NCBI GenBank assembly: GCA_025457665.1
Contig: JALOTY010000003.1
Coordinates: 1-64,000 of the forward strand
Origin: Akkermansiaceae bacterium
Lineage (GTDB): Bacteria > Verrucomicrobiota > Verrucomicrobiia > Verrucomicrobiales > Akkermansiaceae
Direction of reading: 5' to 3'
Length of the DNA: 64,000 nt
Positions within the stretch are counted from its first letter, which is position 1, and each line of letters starts with the position of its first letter. Below, piece by piece: positions 51,487-61,219 of this stretch. The notes beneath the pieces were generated by a model. That model made no database searches. It was not told the DNA's origin and was given only the letters and a program-made list of their open reading frames with translations. The position numbers and the translations under genes are program-made.

Positions 51487-54400
51487 TCAGCCTTTGAGCC
51501 AATCGGTTCCGAAGAACATGAAGGCGGCGAGGGCGAGGAAGAGGAGGGCGAGGAGGATCTTGATGGTGGCGGTGGATTTTTTCTGGAAGCGGATGAGGGC
51601 TTCCGAACGCAGGCCGGCCCAGGCGAGGATGAAGATGATGACGAGGGGGAGGATGAAGGCGAGATTGTAGATGATGAGCATGCCGAAGGCATCGGCCCGG
51701 CCCTGCTGGATCTGATAGATGATGGGGGCGTAAACCTGGCCGGTGCAGGCGAGTTCGAGGAAGGAGACGACGACGCCGACGATGAAGGCGGCGATGACAA
51801 ATCTTCGTGAGCGAGCGCCGGTGCGGATGGCACCGCGGATGCGGTCCTTGAGGAAACCGGGGAGTTGGAGGGTCATGTCGCCCGCGCGACCGCGGTGGGC
51901 GAGGATGGCATCGCGCAGGGACAGGATGGCGGCGAGCAGGGCGAGGGAACCGAAGATCCAATTCAGCCATTTTTGAATGCCCTGGACCTGGGTGGTGATG
52001 GCGGCAAGGACACGATGGAGGGCGAGACCGGCGGCGAGGTAGGTGAGGAAAATCGCGAGGATGAAGGCGGCGCCGACCATGAGCATTTCCCGCGGGCTGC
52101 GGCGGGCGATCTGCAGGTAGGAGAGGAAGAAGATGATGGTGGCGAAGGCGCAGGGGTTCACGCCATCGAGCAAACCGGCGCCGATGACGATGGGGAGGGT
52201 GAGGGAATCGTATCGATCCTCGACCTCCTCCCGGGCCTTGCTGAGGTCCTGCTCGCCGATGCTGCTCCAGGCATCGTCCTGGGCGACACGCATCGTCCCG
52301 TCTAACAGATTTCCGAGGGCCTGGGGTTGGATGTTTTCGCGGACGAGGAAGCCGGTCTGGGTGAAGACAGAGGGGGCGATGTTCTGCTGATTGGAGGGGA
52401 CGCTGAAGCGATCGCAGAGGGCTTGGTTGAGGAGGGTGGAGGGGCCTTCGAGGATGTTGTGTTCTTCGATGGCGAGCAGCGGGAAGTCGCGTTTGAAATC
52501 GGCAAGCATCGCACTGACCTTGGCGCAGTCCTGGCAGCCGGGTTTGAGGAAATAGATGAGTTTGAGGCTTTCGCGGGTGCTTTCCCCGTTGTCTGCCGTT
52601 TCCTCATCGGGCGCGACGGTCACGAGGTCCTCGTTGCGGGCGGCTTCATCGCTGGCGACGAGGGCGGAGAAACTGGCGAAGCCGTCCTTGTTGTCTTTGG
52701 GGGCGGCGATGGCCTTGATCAAGGCGGGATCGAGGCCTTCGGTATTGATGGCGGAAAGGATGGGGGCGAGGCCGGGACCGAGGCGGCGGATGTTTTCGCG
52801 AAGCCAGTAGGTGATGCGCCACGAGACATTGGCTTTTTCCGGTTGGCGGGGGATGAGGGAGGCAAAGGCTTCGACATCGATTTCCCGGCCGTGGCAGAGG
52901 AGGGTGAAGGCGGCTTCGAAGCGGTTGGTGGGGGATGGGTCGCTTTCCGCCATGCGGGTGAGGAGGGCAGCGGTGGGGTCATCGATGCGGCGGTTCCGGC
53001 GTTCCGAGTCCCAGGAACTGCTGGAGTGTCCATGCGTGTCATCGAAGCGATGTTCCCAGGATGAGTTGGCGGTGGTGGTGATTTCCGGGAGGACGGCGCG
53101 GACTTGGGGCGAGGGATCGTCGGCGAGAGCCTGGAGTTCGCCGCGAATGGCGGTCATGCGTTTGGAGCCGAGGGTGAACCAGGCGGCGCGGCGGAGCCAG
53201 GGATCGGACGAGCCCTTGGCGAGGGCGAGGACGGGACCGGTGGCGCTGGTGGGAAAGGATTCATTGAGGGCGATGAGGGCGAGGATGCGGATGTCCGTGC
53301 GGGCTTCGTCATCGACCCCCACCTTGGTGGCCCAGTTGCGGATGATGCGGGATGAGGCACCGGAGGAGCAGGCGGAATTGAATTCCCAGGAGCAGAGTTC
53401 GTGGGCGAGCAGCGGGCTGCCATCGCGCATGAGTTCTTCGAGGACGAGGGAGATGAAGGCGGCGGCATTTTGGTTCGAGAATGCGGCGGCGGCGGCGGCG
53501 GAGCGGATTTCGGCGACCGGGTCGCGGAGGAGTTCTCGGAGGATGGGGACGGCTTCGCGGCGCGTGGGCTCGCTGAGGGCGGCGGCGATGGCGGACTTGT
53601 GGGCGGTGGAGGCGGTGGGGAGGGAGGTGAGAAGCAGGCGGAGGGCCTCGGGGTGGCCGGCGGCGCTGAGGGCGACGCGGCAGCGGAATGCGGTGTCATT
53701 GTCCCCGGCAGCAATCTCCAAAAGCTTCGCGCTGAGCTTGCCGAGAGCGTCCGGCAGGGCGGGGGTTTCCGGGGCGGAGCTGTCGGAAGTACGAAAGGCA
53801 TCGTAGAGAGGATCGAGAGTGGTGGGACCGGTCTCAACGTTCAGATCGCCGAGCGCGGCGGTGACGGCGGGATCGATGGCGGGGATTTTCGGGAGTTGGA
53901 GGCGATCGGTGACAGCGCTGAGTTTCTCCGGGCTGCCTTCTTCGAGGGCCTTGAAGAGGGCGCTGGCGACGCGGGGGGATTCGACGCGATCGGCATCGGC
54001 CCCGAGATAACGGAGGGCGGCGCAGGCGACATCGATATCCGGATCACTGGCGAAGCTGAGAACGATTTCCTGAAGGCCGCTGCTTTGTTCGGCTGCGCGG
54101 ACGACGGCGAGGCGGGCATCGGCCGGGTATTTGGTGAGGGCGGCGAGCATTTCCGCATCCGGGATGCGGCTGAAGGCGGCGTAGCCTTCGAGCACGGGGC
54201 CGACCATGTCCGGGCTTTGCAGGAACATTTCCTTGAGCTTTGGCAGGGCCTCGGTGGCTTTGAGAACGGCGCAGGCCTTGATGGCGCGGAAGCGGACGAA
54301 CTCATCGGGATCGCCGAGCAGGGCCACGGACTTTTCCTTGCCCTCGATGACGCGTCGTCCGGCGATGAATTCGAGGGCGGCGGTGCGGACGCGCCAGCGG

Positions 54401-55572
54401 GGGTCATCGAGGAGGGTGACGATGGCCTGATTGACTTCGCCGACGATGCCTTCGGCGGCTTCCAGCTTGTCGGAGCTATCGAAGTAAAAGGAGTCCTGGG
54501 CACCGCCGACGAGTCTGAGGCAGGTCTGGATGGCGGAGACGAGGAGGTCCTCATCCTCGTGTTTGAGGAAGCTGACGGCGAGTTCGGTGGATTCCTTGCC
54601 TGAAACGTCCTTGAGGCGGCGGAGAGCGCCGTGGATGACGTTCACATCCGTTTCCTTTTTGAGCACCGGGGCGACGATGGGGACGGCGGCGGAGCCACCG
54701 GCGGCGAGCATGGCATCGATGGCGGACTCGCGGACGAGGGGGTCCGGGTGATCGAGGAAATCCCGCAGGATGGGCAATCCGGCCAGGCCGGCGCTGCGCA
54801 GCGCGGCGAGCGAGGCAAGCATCTGATCGCGGGTGCCGAAGGTGAGTTGGCGGGCGTGATCGGAAGCCTGTTCGCCGAAGGCACGGTTGAGGACGATTTG
54901 GTACTGGGCTTGTCGTACTTTCGCCCGGCTGCCGGCGGGGAGGGTGGGGGTGCTGCTGAGGAAGGTTTCGAGGAAACCGACGGAAGCAAGGCCATCGACC
55001 CCGAGCATGTGGCGGGCGCGGGTGGCTTTGTCGGCATCATCGCCGAGGAGGTCGCGCAGGTAGCCGCGGCGCTGGTCTTCATTGATGAGCGGGCCGCCGG
55101 GGGAAGCGGGATCGGCGGAGGCGGCCCATTGATTCCAGCGGGCGAGAGCGGGATCATTGGCGGGATCTGCGGGCGGAAGCCAGGGGTTGAAATCGAGATC
55201 GCCCCCGGCTTTTTCCTCGAGCATTTCGAGGGCGGCGAGGCGGATGGCGAGGGCGGGGTTTTTCAGATTCGCGATGAGGGCGGCGGCGGGAAAGGGGTCG
55301 TGGAGAAGGATTTCGTTGCGGAGCTTGGCGCGCTGCGCGGGATCGGCAAGGAAGGGCAGGATGCGGGCGAGGAGATCGGCATCGGGCTTCTCCGCGGCCT
55401 TCCATTCGGCGAGCGCGGCGGCGGCGGGATCGGGAGGGTTTTCCTGGGCGATGGTGACGACCGGAGCGACAAACAGGACCAGCGCGAGCAGCCACGACGG
55501 GCTGAAGCGGAGCGGGAGGCGGGTGATCCTGTTAGACGTGAGGTGCACCGTGGCGGGAGGGCTGGGATTCAA
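51487..55572 (-). CDS. HEAT-repeat / thioredoxin-like / CcdA-type fusion membrane protein
   Basis: The 1361-residue protein starts at TTG 55572 (or GTG 55548) with a signal peptide (WLLALVLFVAPVVTIAQE). Residues ~30-1000 are alpha-helical HEAT-like repeats (phrases such as PDPLVRESAIDAMLAAGG and DPWLRRAAWFTLGSKRM). At ~1045 a thioredoxin-like domain has LIYFLKPGCQDCAKVSAML (C-x-x-C). After ~1130 come about six membrane helices of the CcdA/DsbD type with DGVNPCAFATIIFFLSYL and SFLELACTGQVYAPIIY, the cysteine pair that relays electrons. It should carry reducing power from cytosol to a periplasmic thioredoxin joined to a protein-binding scaffold. The stop of the DUF4159 gene overlaps its start. 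Confidence 0.83.
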   Translation of the reverse strand: MNPSPPATVHLTSNRITRLPLRFSPSWLLALVLFVAPVVTIAQENPPDPAAAALAEWKAAEKPDADLLARILPFLADPAQRAKLRNEILLHDPFPAAALIANLKNPALAIRLAALEMLEEKAGGDLDFNPWLPPADPANDPALARWNQWAASADPASPGGPLINEDQRRGYLRDLLGDDADKATRARHMLGVDGLASVGFLETFLSSTPTLPAGSRAKVRQAQYQIVLNRAFGEQASDHARQLTFGTRDQMLASLAALRSAGLAGLPILRDFLDHPDPLVRESAIDAMLAAGGSAAVPIVAPVLKKETDVNVIHGALRRLKDVSGKESTELAVSFLKHEDEDLLVSAIQTCLRLVGGAQDSFYFDSSDKLEAAEGIVGEVNQAIVTLLDDPRWRVRTAALEFIAGRRVIEGKEKSVALLGDPDEFVRFRAIKACAVLKATEALPKLKEMFLQSPDMVGPVLEGYAAFSRIPDAEMLAALTKYPADARLAVVRAAEQSSGLQEIVLSFASDPDIDVACAALRYLGADADRVESPRVASALFKALEEGSPEKLSAVTDRLQLPKIPAIDPAVTAALGDLNVETGPTTLDPLYDAFRTSDSSAPETPALPDALGKLSAKLLEIAAGDNDTAFRCRVALSAAGHPEALRLLLTSLPTASTAHKSAIAAALSEPTRREAVPILRELLRDPVAEIRSAAAAAAFSNQNAAAFISLVLEELMRDGSPLLAHELCSWEFNSACSSGASSRIIRNWATKVGVDDEARTDIRILALIALNESFPTSATGPVLALAKGSSDPWLRRAAWFTLGSKRMTAIRGELQALADDPSPQVRAVLPEITTTANSSWEHRFDDTHGHSSSSWDSERRNRRIDDPTAALLTRMAESDPSPTNRFEAAFTLLCHGREIDVEAFASLIPRQPEKANVSWRITYWLRENIRRLGPGLAPILSAINTEGLDPALIKAIAAPKDNKDGFASFSALVASDEAARNEDLVTVAPDEETADNGESTRESLKLIYFLKPGCQDCAKVSAMLADFKRDFPLLAIEEHNILEGPSTLLNQALCDRFSVPSNQQNIAPSVFTQTGFLVRENIQPQALGNLLDGTMRVAQDDAWSSIGEQDLSKAREEVEDRYDSLTLPIVIGAGLLDGVNPCAFATIIFFLSYLQIARRSPREMLMVGAAFILAIFLTYLAAGLALHRVLAAITTQVQGIQKWLNWIFGSLALLAAILSLRDAILAHRGRAGDMTLQLPGFLKDRIRGAIRTGARSRRFVIAAFIVGVVVSFLELACTGQVYAPIIYQIQQGRADAFGMLIIYNLAFILPLVIIFILAWAGLRSEALIRFQKKSTATIKILLALLFLALAAFMFFGTDWLKG

Positions 55573-56204
55573 TGCAGCAGGGCGTAGGCGAGGATGTTGG
55601 CGTTGATCTCCATGGCATTGCCGATTTCGTTGCCGCCGCAGCAGCAGCAGCCTTCGGCATTCGAGCTGTCATTGAGACCATCTGACGAATAGACCACGAC
55701 GATCTTGCCCTTGTGGAAGATCCCGCGGAGGCGGGCTTCGCCGGTGGACTTGGCGAGCTTGAGATCCTTGATCGTGAAGATCGTGCGGAAGATCTCGTGA
55801 TCCATGGGGATGTCCTTGAGGGCGTCATTGCCCATGAGGCGTTTGATTTCGCGTTCGAAGGCGGCGGCCCATTCGGCATTCGAGCAGGAGGGAGAGGCGA
55901 CGAGGAAACCACCGCTTTCGAGATATTTTTTGAGGTGTTCGCGCTCGGTGGTGGAGAGGGTGAAATCGCCCTCACCGGTCATGATGGCGAAGGGGATTTT
56001 GTACAACTCATCGGAGCCGAGTTTCACCGGTTTGAAGCGGCGTTCGGTGGCGATGGAGGTTTTCTGTTGGACGGTGGTGAGGAACTCGTCGCTGAAGCAG
56101 TTGGAAGTCTTCGTGCCGGCGTAGATGAGGTTGCCGCATTCGACCGCGCCTTCCTTGGCGAGGGCGGAGGTGACGAGCAGGGCGAGGGCGAGGAATGTTT
56201 TCAT
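55569..56204 (-). CDS. DUF4159-family exported protein
   Basis: Start ATG 56204 gives 211 residues with a signal peptide (TFLALALLVTSALAKEG); the open frame upstream lies in the previous gene's 3' region and is not used. The body has the DUF4159 features: FAIMTGEGDFTLSTTEREHLKKYLESGGFLVA and EREIKRLMG, a Rossmann-like fold related to class I glutamine amidotransferases, here with no clear catalytic Cys-His-Glu set. A striking run GCCCCGG near residue 188 is encoded by a TGC repeat. It is a regular member of VWA/DUF58 operons. Confidence 0.75.
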   Translation of the reverse strand: MKTFLALALLVTSALAKEGAVECGNLIYAGTKTSNCFSDEFLTTVQQKTSIATERRFKPVKLGSDELYKIPFAIMTGEGDFTLSTTEREHLKKYLESGGFLVASPSCSNAEWAAAFEREIKRLMGNDALKDIPMDHEIFRTIFTIKDLKLAKSTGEARLRGIFHKGKIVVVYSSDGLNDSSNAEGCCCCGGNEIGNAMEINANILAYALLH

Positions 56205-56223
56205 GGCGTGAGACGTGTGGGAT

Positions 56224-58989
56224 TCATTCATCGGGGGTGAAATAGGCTTTGACCGCATCGCGATACGCGGGGGGAACGGCATCGAGATCGGGCGCGACGG
56301 GAGTGGTGTGCTGGAGATCGCCGGGATCGAAGTTCTCGGTTTCGGCGGCTTCATCGACCGGCTTTTGCGGGCTCGTTTGCGCTGAGCCGCCTTTGCCGGC
56401 CTGGGTGGATTCGGGCGTGAAGAACATGCGTTCGGGGCCGACGATGGGGAGATCGAGCATCGAGAACCCCGGCTGGGCTGCGCCGGTGGGGCCGGTGCCG
56501 CCCATGCCGACACCGCCAGCGCCCATGCCGTTGTTCGGTTGCGATCCGGCGTTCTGGCACATAAGGCCTTCGAGCATTTGCTTCATCGTCTGATTCACAT
56601 CCGGACGCATCACCTGAAACTGCGGCGACTGGCCTTGGCAGGCCTGGCAAAAGGGATCGGGCTGGTTCATCAGCGTTTCTAACAGGCCGCGGGCGAGTTC
56701 GGCACTGACGTAGGCATCATTGGCCTGGCCGAGGCGGGCGGAGGCGGTGGCTTCGTCCATGACCGACGCGGGATCGGCGAGGGCGAGGCGTTCGAGGAAG
56801 GCGAGCGAGGAGGTCTTGAGCGGGGCGAGGGCGGGGTTGTCGAGGGCTTCGGCGCGTTGGCGGAGATCGCGGGCGAAGGCATCGAGGGCTTCGCGGTTTT
56901 TCTTCTGGGTTTCGCCGAGCGAGGGCAGGAGGCGGCGGTTCTCATCGTTGCCTTTGCTGATTTCCTTGGTGATTTGAAGGATGCGATCGCTGATGGATTT
57001 CTGGTTGGCGTAGATCTGTTGGAACTTCGCGGCCATTTCGAGGATCTTGCCGGCTTCGGCGAGGGTGGCGGCGTCCTGTTGGAGGGCATCGAGTTCCGGT
57101 TTCCCCTGGCCGAGGCGTTCGCGCATTTCGCGGATGGCGCGGCGTTGGTCGCCTTCGGAGGCCTTGGGATCGAATTTCTCCAGGGCATCGAGGTTCTGGC
57201 GGGCGTTCGAGGCTTGTTGGGCGGCGATTTCCTTGAGGCGTTTTTCGATTTCGAAAGCGGGGAAATCCTTGGCGAGCTTTTCGAGCATCTCGGCGGCTTC
57301 GCGATGGGCATCGGCTGCGGCCTTGCGTGCCTCTTCGGTTTTTTCGGGGTCGTTGACATCGGCGGCCTTGTCCATGTCATCGAGGGCCTGATTGGCACGG
57401 TCGAGCGCCTCGCGGATGGCGCGGTAGCGGGCGGTGAATTGTTCGAGGGTGGTTTGGGCGCGGATGCGTTCGGCGTAGTCTTCCTCGGAAATGATCTGGA
57501 TGCGGGAGATGCCCGAAGTGCCGTGTCCGAGAAGAGAGGGATTGTGATCGGAGGCTTCGAGGAAAAGTTCGATCGTCTGGCCCGGGCTGACGCCGAGGGT
57601 GGCGAGATCGATGGCGTCCTGGAATTGGTACTGCTTTTCCCGTAGTTTCGGGGCGACGATGCGGGCGCGATCGCGGAAACCCTGGAGGGTGCGGACGAAC
57701 TGGACGCGGGAGAGGGCGTTGTCATCCTCGGCGGATCCCGCGAGCGGGATGCGGGAGGAAGGGGTGGCGAGAAGCAGGGGCGGGGGCGAACTGAGATCGA
57801 CGACGGGGGCTTCGTCGGGTCGGGCACGGAGGGTGATTTCAAGCGGCGATGCGGCGGGGGTGCCACGGACATCGGCCAGCGTGGCGGACAGCGTGCCGCT
57901 GCGGGTGACGGGGAAGGAAAAGCGGATGACATCGATGCCGGCGATCTCCCCCGGGATTTCCTCGGTTTCTTCCTTGGCACCCGATCGGGCGGCGGCGGTG
58001 AAATGGAGGTCGGAGGGGGCGAGGGGGCGGTTGCTGGTGAGTTCGAGCGTGAGGGTGGAGCCTTCGGGCGCGGAGATTTCGTTGGAATCGAGCGCGGCGC
58101 TGGTGGCGGGGAGTCCGGTGTAGTCGGGCGGGGTGATGGTGACTTTTCCGGCGAGGATTTTCGGCTGGAGGAGGATTTCCACGGGAACCCATGCCGAGCG
58201 GGCGCGGCCGGAGGCGAAGGCGATCGAGACCGGCTCGGTGACGCCTTCGAGCGTGCGGGAAAAGCGGGTGGCGGACTCGCGGAAGGCGGGCAAGCGCTGG
58301 ATGTCCGACGAGCGGGAGGAACGGACGAGGCACTCGATGGGAGCGGTGATTTCGGCCCCGGTGATTTCCGATGTGATCGTCAGCGAGCCGCCGTAAACGA
58401 CGCTGGGCGTTGCGGGATCGATGCTGAAATTCAGAGGGCTCCAGGGCGGAAGGTCGGCACCCGGATGGAGCAAACGCTGGGCGATGGTCGACGAAGCCGC
58501 CGGGAAAAGGGCGCTGAGGACGCCGATGGGAAGAAGGGCGAAAATGAGGGCAAGGGCGGCGCGACGGATGGATTTCCATGGCAGCAGTCGGCTGGCTGGG
58601 AGGGCTTGCAGGGAAGTGGTGGAATCATCGAGGGCGCGGAGGGTGAGGAAAGCGGAGAGGTCGGACTCCGGTTTCGAGCCGACGAGGGAAAGCCCGGCCG
58701 AAGCGGGGCTGCGGGTATCGGGAACCAGCGCATCGGCGAGCTTTGCCGAGCGTTCGCGGGCGAAGCGGACGGCGAGGATCAGCAGCGTGATGCCGACCGT
58801 GCCGCTGAGGATGCCGAGGGCGGTGACGAGGTTGAGGCGCGGGCCGCTTTCGAAGCCGAGCCAGGCGTCGGCCAGGCCAAGCAGGAGGACGAGAAGCGAG
58901 GCGAGAGCGAGGGCGAAAAAGAGGGCCGCGATGCTGCGGCCGAGGCGTTGCCAGCGGCGGATGCGGTCGAGGGCGGCGAGGAAATTCAT
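56224..58989 (-). CDS. Large coiled-coil membrane protein of VWA operons (DUF4175-like)
   Basis: The 921-residue protein has two N-terminal membrane helices (SIAALFFALALASLLVLLL and ALGILSGTVGITLLILAV), another near residue 145 (RAALALIFALLPIGVLSALF), and a periplasmic beta-sandwich region. A long coiled-coil stretch spans ~490-700 (EKTEEARKAAADAHREA), ending in a Gly/Met-rich tail with a CQACQG motif and NNGMGAGGVGMGG. It resembles DUF4175-type proteins of MoxR/VWA operons in Planctomycetota and Verrucomicrobiota, role unknown. It precedes the DUF4159 gene by 19 bases. Confidence 0.7.
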   Translation of the reverse strand: MNFLAALDRIRRWQRLGRSIAALFFALALASLLVLLLGLADAWLGFESGPRLNLVTALGILSGTVGITLLILAVRFARERSAKLADALVPDTRSPASAGLSLVGSKPESDLSAFLTLRALDDSTTSLQALPASRLLPWKSIRRAALALIFALLPIGVLSALFPAASSTIAQRLLHPGADLPPWSPLNFSIDPATPSVVYGGSLTITSEITGAEITAPIECLVRSSRSSDIQRLPAFRESATRFSRTLEGVTEPVSIAFASGRARSAWVPVEILLQPKILAGKVTITPPDYTGLPATSAALDSNEISAPEGSTLTLELTSNRPLAPSDLHFTAAARSGAKEETEEIPGEIAGIDVIRFSFPVTRSGTLSATLADVRGTPAASPLEITLRARPDEAPVVDLSSPPPLLLATPSSRIPLAGSAEDDNALSRVQFVRTLQGFRDRARIVAPKLREKQYQFQDAIDLATLGVSPGQTIELFLEASDHNPSLLGHGTSGISRIQIISEEDYAERIRAQTTLEQFTARYRAIREALDRANQALDDMDKAADVNDPEKTEEARKAAADAHREAAEMLEKLAKDFPAFEIEKRLKEIAAQQASNARQNLDALEKFDPKASEGDQRRAIREMRERLGQGKPELDALQQDAATLAEAGKILEMAAKFQQIYANQKSISDRILQITKEISKGNDENRRLLPSLGETQKKNREALDAFARDLRQRAEALDNPALAPLKTSSLAFLERLALADPASVMDEATASARLGQANDAYVSAELARGLLETLMNQPDPFCQACQGQSPQFQVMRPDVNQTMKQMLEGLMCQNAGSQPNNGMGAGGVGMGGTGPTGAAQPGFSMLDLPIVGPERMFFTPESTQAGKGGSAQTSPQKPVDEAAETENFDPGDLQHTTPVAPDLDAVPPAYRDAVKAYFTPDE

Positions 58990-59007
58990 GGCGGTAGGAG
59001 AGGGATT

Positions 59008-61218
59008 TCAGGGCAGGCCTTGGCGGCGGCGAAGATACCATTCCGTGGAAAACAGCAGGGCGATGAAGGTGGCGACGGGCCAGATGGCCCAGGAGGATTT
59101 CCAGACAGCATTTCCCGAGGTGGCGGACGGGGGCTCGGGCAGGAGAAGGGGGATGAGGGTGCGGGCGAAATCGGAGGTTTCGTGAAGCCGACCTCCGGTG
59201 GCGGTGGTGAGCGATTCGAGGAAGGCGGGATCGGCGCTGAGGTCGTCGGTTTCCCGGGGTGGGGTGGGGATGAGGTAATCGGCCTGCGGGGTCGGCGGGG
59301 CTTTTTCGCGGGGATCGACGACCCGGATACTCCAAGTGCCGGTGGCATCCGGGGTGAGTGAGGCGCGCCAGGCGGGTTGGCCGCCGGGGTCGGCGATTTT
59401 CGCGGGTTGGAGTCGACTGGTGCTGCCATCGGGCGCGGTGATTTCGATGCCCGGCGCGGGGTCGGGGTCCTGACCGCGGTAGGAGAGGGTGAGGGCCAGC
59501 GGTTCGCCGCTGCGACTGCGTGGGGCGGAAAGTCGGAGGGAAAACTCCTGGCCGGGGAGGAATTCGGAGTAGGAGGCCATCCACTGGATGAGCTGGGTCC
59601 AGAAGTCCTCATACATGTTCCCGAGTTCGCGGGCTTCGGGGAAGAAATCCCAGCGCCAGAGGCCATCGCCATTGACCAGCCCGCAAACGCCTTGGCCGTA
59701 TCGGCGGACGAGGAGGGCCGGGGTTTCGCTGGCGAAGCCCGTGTTGGCGCTATCGTTGGCCAAGGCGAGGACGCGGGTGAAGGGTTTCACCGAGGCGATC
59801 TGGCGGGAGTCTTTGAGCGTGGGAAGCTGGGTCCAGACGGAGGCATCGGGCGGCGGCAGGGCATCGCCGAAAAGACCCGCGGCGGCACCATCGACCGTGG
59901 GGACAAAACGGAACTCCGTGGCTCCCGGGCCAGCCCAACTGACGGGTTCGAGGGTTTCCAAGGCCGGGAGGGCGGAGGTGGTCGGCTTGCCCCGGGCGAA
60001 AAGCACCGCACCGCCGCGGTCGCGGACGTAGGCACGGAGGGCTTCGAGACGGGCGGGAGTGAGGAAGGAATCGACGTTTTTCCCGAAGACGATCAGGTCG
60101 TAAGAAGAAAGCTCCTCAAGGGTTTCCGGGAAAATGGCGGAGGCGGATTCGGTGGCATCGCTCTGGCCGGTATCGATGCGGAAAAAGCGGTCTTCGGAGA
60201 GTCGGTGCACGGAATGGACCTCCATCTGGCTCTGCTGGCGGAGGAGTTGGGCGAGGAATTTCGAATCCCAATAGGGGGCCCCTTCGGCGAGGAAAATGCG
60301 GGTGCGGGTTTCCAGGAGGCGGATCTGGACTTGGGCGCGATTGTTCCCCGGGCGAGCCTCGCCGGGGAGGGCGGGGGTTTCGAGGGTGAGGCGCTGGCTG
60401 GCCGCCGGGGCGGGAATTTCGAAGCTCAGGAAGGCCGGAGTGCCGGACTTCAGCTCGACGCTTATCTTGCCCAACTCGCGACCCTCGGGATCGAGCAATC
60501 GGACCTCGGGTTTGATTGGATCCATCCCTTGGGATTCGATCATCACGGGTATTTTCACGGTTTGACCGGAAAAGGTGGTGAGGGTGGGTCGCGGCGCGCG
60601 AAGAAGGAGGTCCGGGAGATTTTCCCCGGCCCCCAGGGCAATGGCATGGACTGGGGTGCGGGCGGCGCGGAGGCGGAGGGCGAGGGCTTCAAGATCGGTG
60701 GGTTTGGCATCGATGGTCTGGCGGCCATCGGAGAGCACGACGATGCCAGAGAAGCGGTCGCCGGAAGCGGAGGCCTCATCGATGAAGGATTTCAGCGACG
60801 CGGAAAGGTCGGTCCCTGGAGCGTCGGGGCCGGGAAGGGAGTCGGTCTCCGGCGCGGGGGTGAGGGCGAAGGATCGGACACGGACGGGGACCTCGGCCGG
60901 GGCGAGCTTGGTGATCTGATCGGCGATCTTGGTGGCGGTCTGGTGGCGGGTGGATTTTTCCAGCGGCTGGGCCATGGAGGCGGAGTGATCGACCAGCACC
61001 AGCCAAGGTTTTTCGCGGTCTTCGGTGGGTTTCACCCAGCGGCCGGGATTGAGGAGGAGGGCGGCGAGGGCAGCGAGGGCGAGGCTGCGCAAGGTGAGCA
61101 GAGCGAGGGCGCTGCGGACGGGCAGGCCGCGGGTGGCGCGCCACGACAGCCAGATGGCCGCGCCCAGAACGAGGGCGAGGAGAGGCAGGAGGAGGGGCAG
61201 TGGCAGGACGGGATTCAC
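59008..61218 (-). CDS. Membrane protein with VWA and GATase1-like domains
   Basis: Start GTG 61218 (736 residues). Two N-terminal helices (PLLLPLLALVLGAAIWLSW; ALLTLRSLALAALAALLL) precede a von Willebrand A domain with the metal-site motif VLVDHSASMAQPL and GIVVLSDGRQTI. The middle (~360-520) has a glutamine amidotransferase-like fold (SSYDLIVFGKNVDSFL, YVRDRGGAVLFARG), and a last membrane helix (SSWAIWPVATFIALLFSTEWYL) ends the protein. It matches the VWA/BatA-like component of MoxR systems that act in the periplasm on unknown substrates. One base separates it from the preceding gene. Confidence 0.82.
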   Translation of the reverse strand: MNPVLPLPLLLPLLALVLGAAIWLSWRATRGLPVRSALALLTLRSLALAALAALLLNPGRWVKPTEDREKPWLVLVDHSASMAQPLEKSTRHQTATKIADQITKLAPAEVPVRVRSFALTPAPETDSLPGPDAPGTDLSASLKSFIDEASASGDRFSGIVVLSDGRQTIDAKPTDLEALALRLRAARTPVHAIALGAGENLPDLLLRAPRPTLTTFSGQTVKIPVMIESQGMDPIKPEVRLLDPEGRELGKISVELKSGTPAFLSFEIPAPAASQRLTLETPALPGEARPGNNRAQVQIRLLETRTRIFLAEGAPYWDSKFLAQLLRQQSQMEVHSVHRLSEDRFFRIDTGQSDATESASAIFPETLEELSSYDLIVFGKNVDSFLTPARLEALRAYVRDRGGAVLFARGKPTTSALPALETLEPVSWAGPGATEFRFVPTVDGAAAGLFGDALPPPDASVWTQLPTLKDSRQIASVKPFTRVLALANDSANTGFASETPALLVRRYGQGVCGLVNGDGLWRWDFFPEARELGNMYEDFWTQLIQWMASYSEFLPGQEFSLRLSAPRSRSGEPLALTLSYRGQDPDPAPGIEITAPDGSTSRLQPAKIADPGGQPAWRASLTPDATGTWSIRVVDPREKAPPTPQADYLIPTPPRETDDLSADPAFLESLTTATGGRLHETSDFARTLIPLLLPEPPSATSGNAVWKSSWAIWPVATFIALLFSTEWYLRRRQGLP

Positions 61219-61219
61219 T

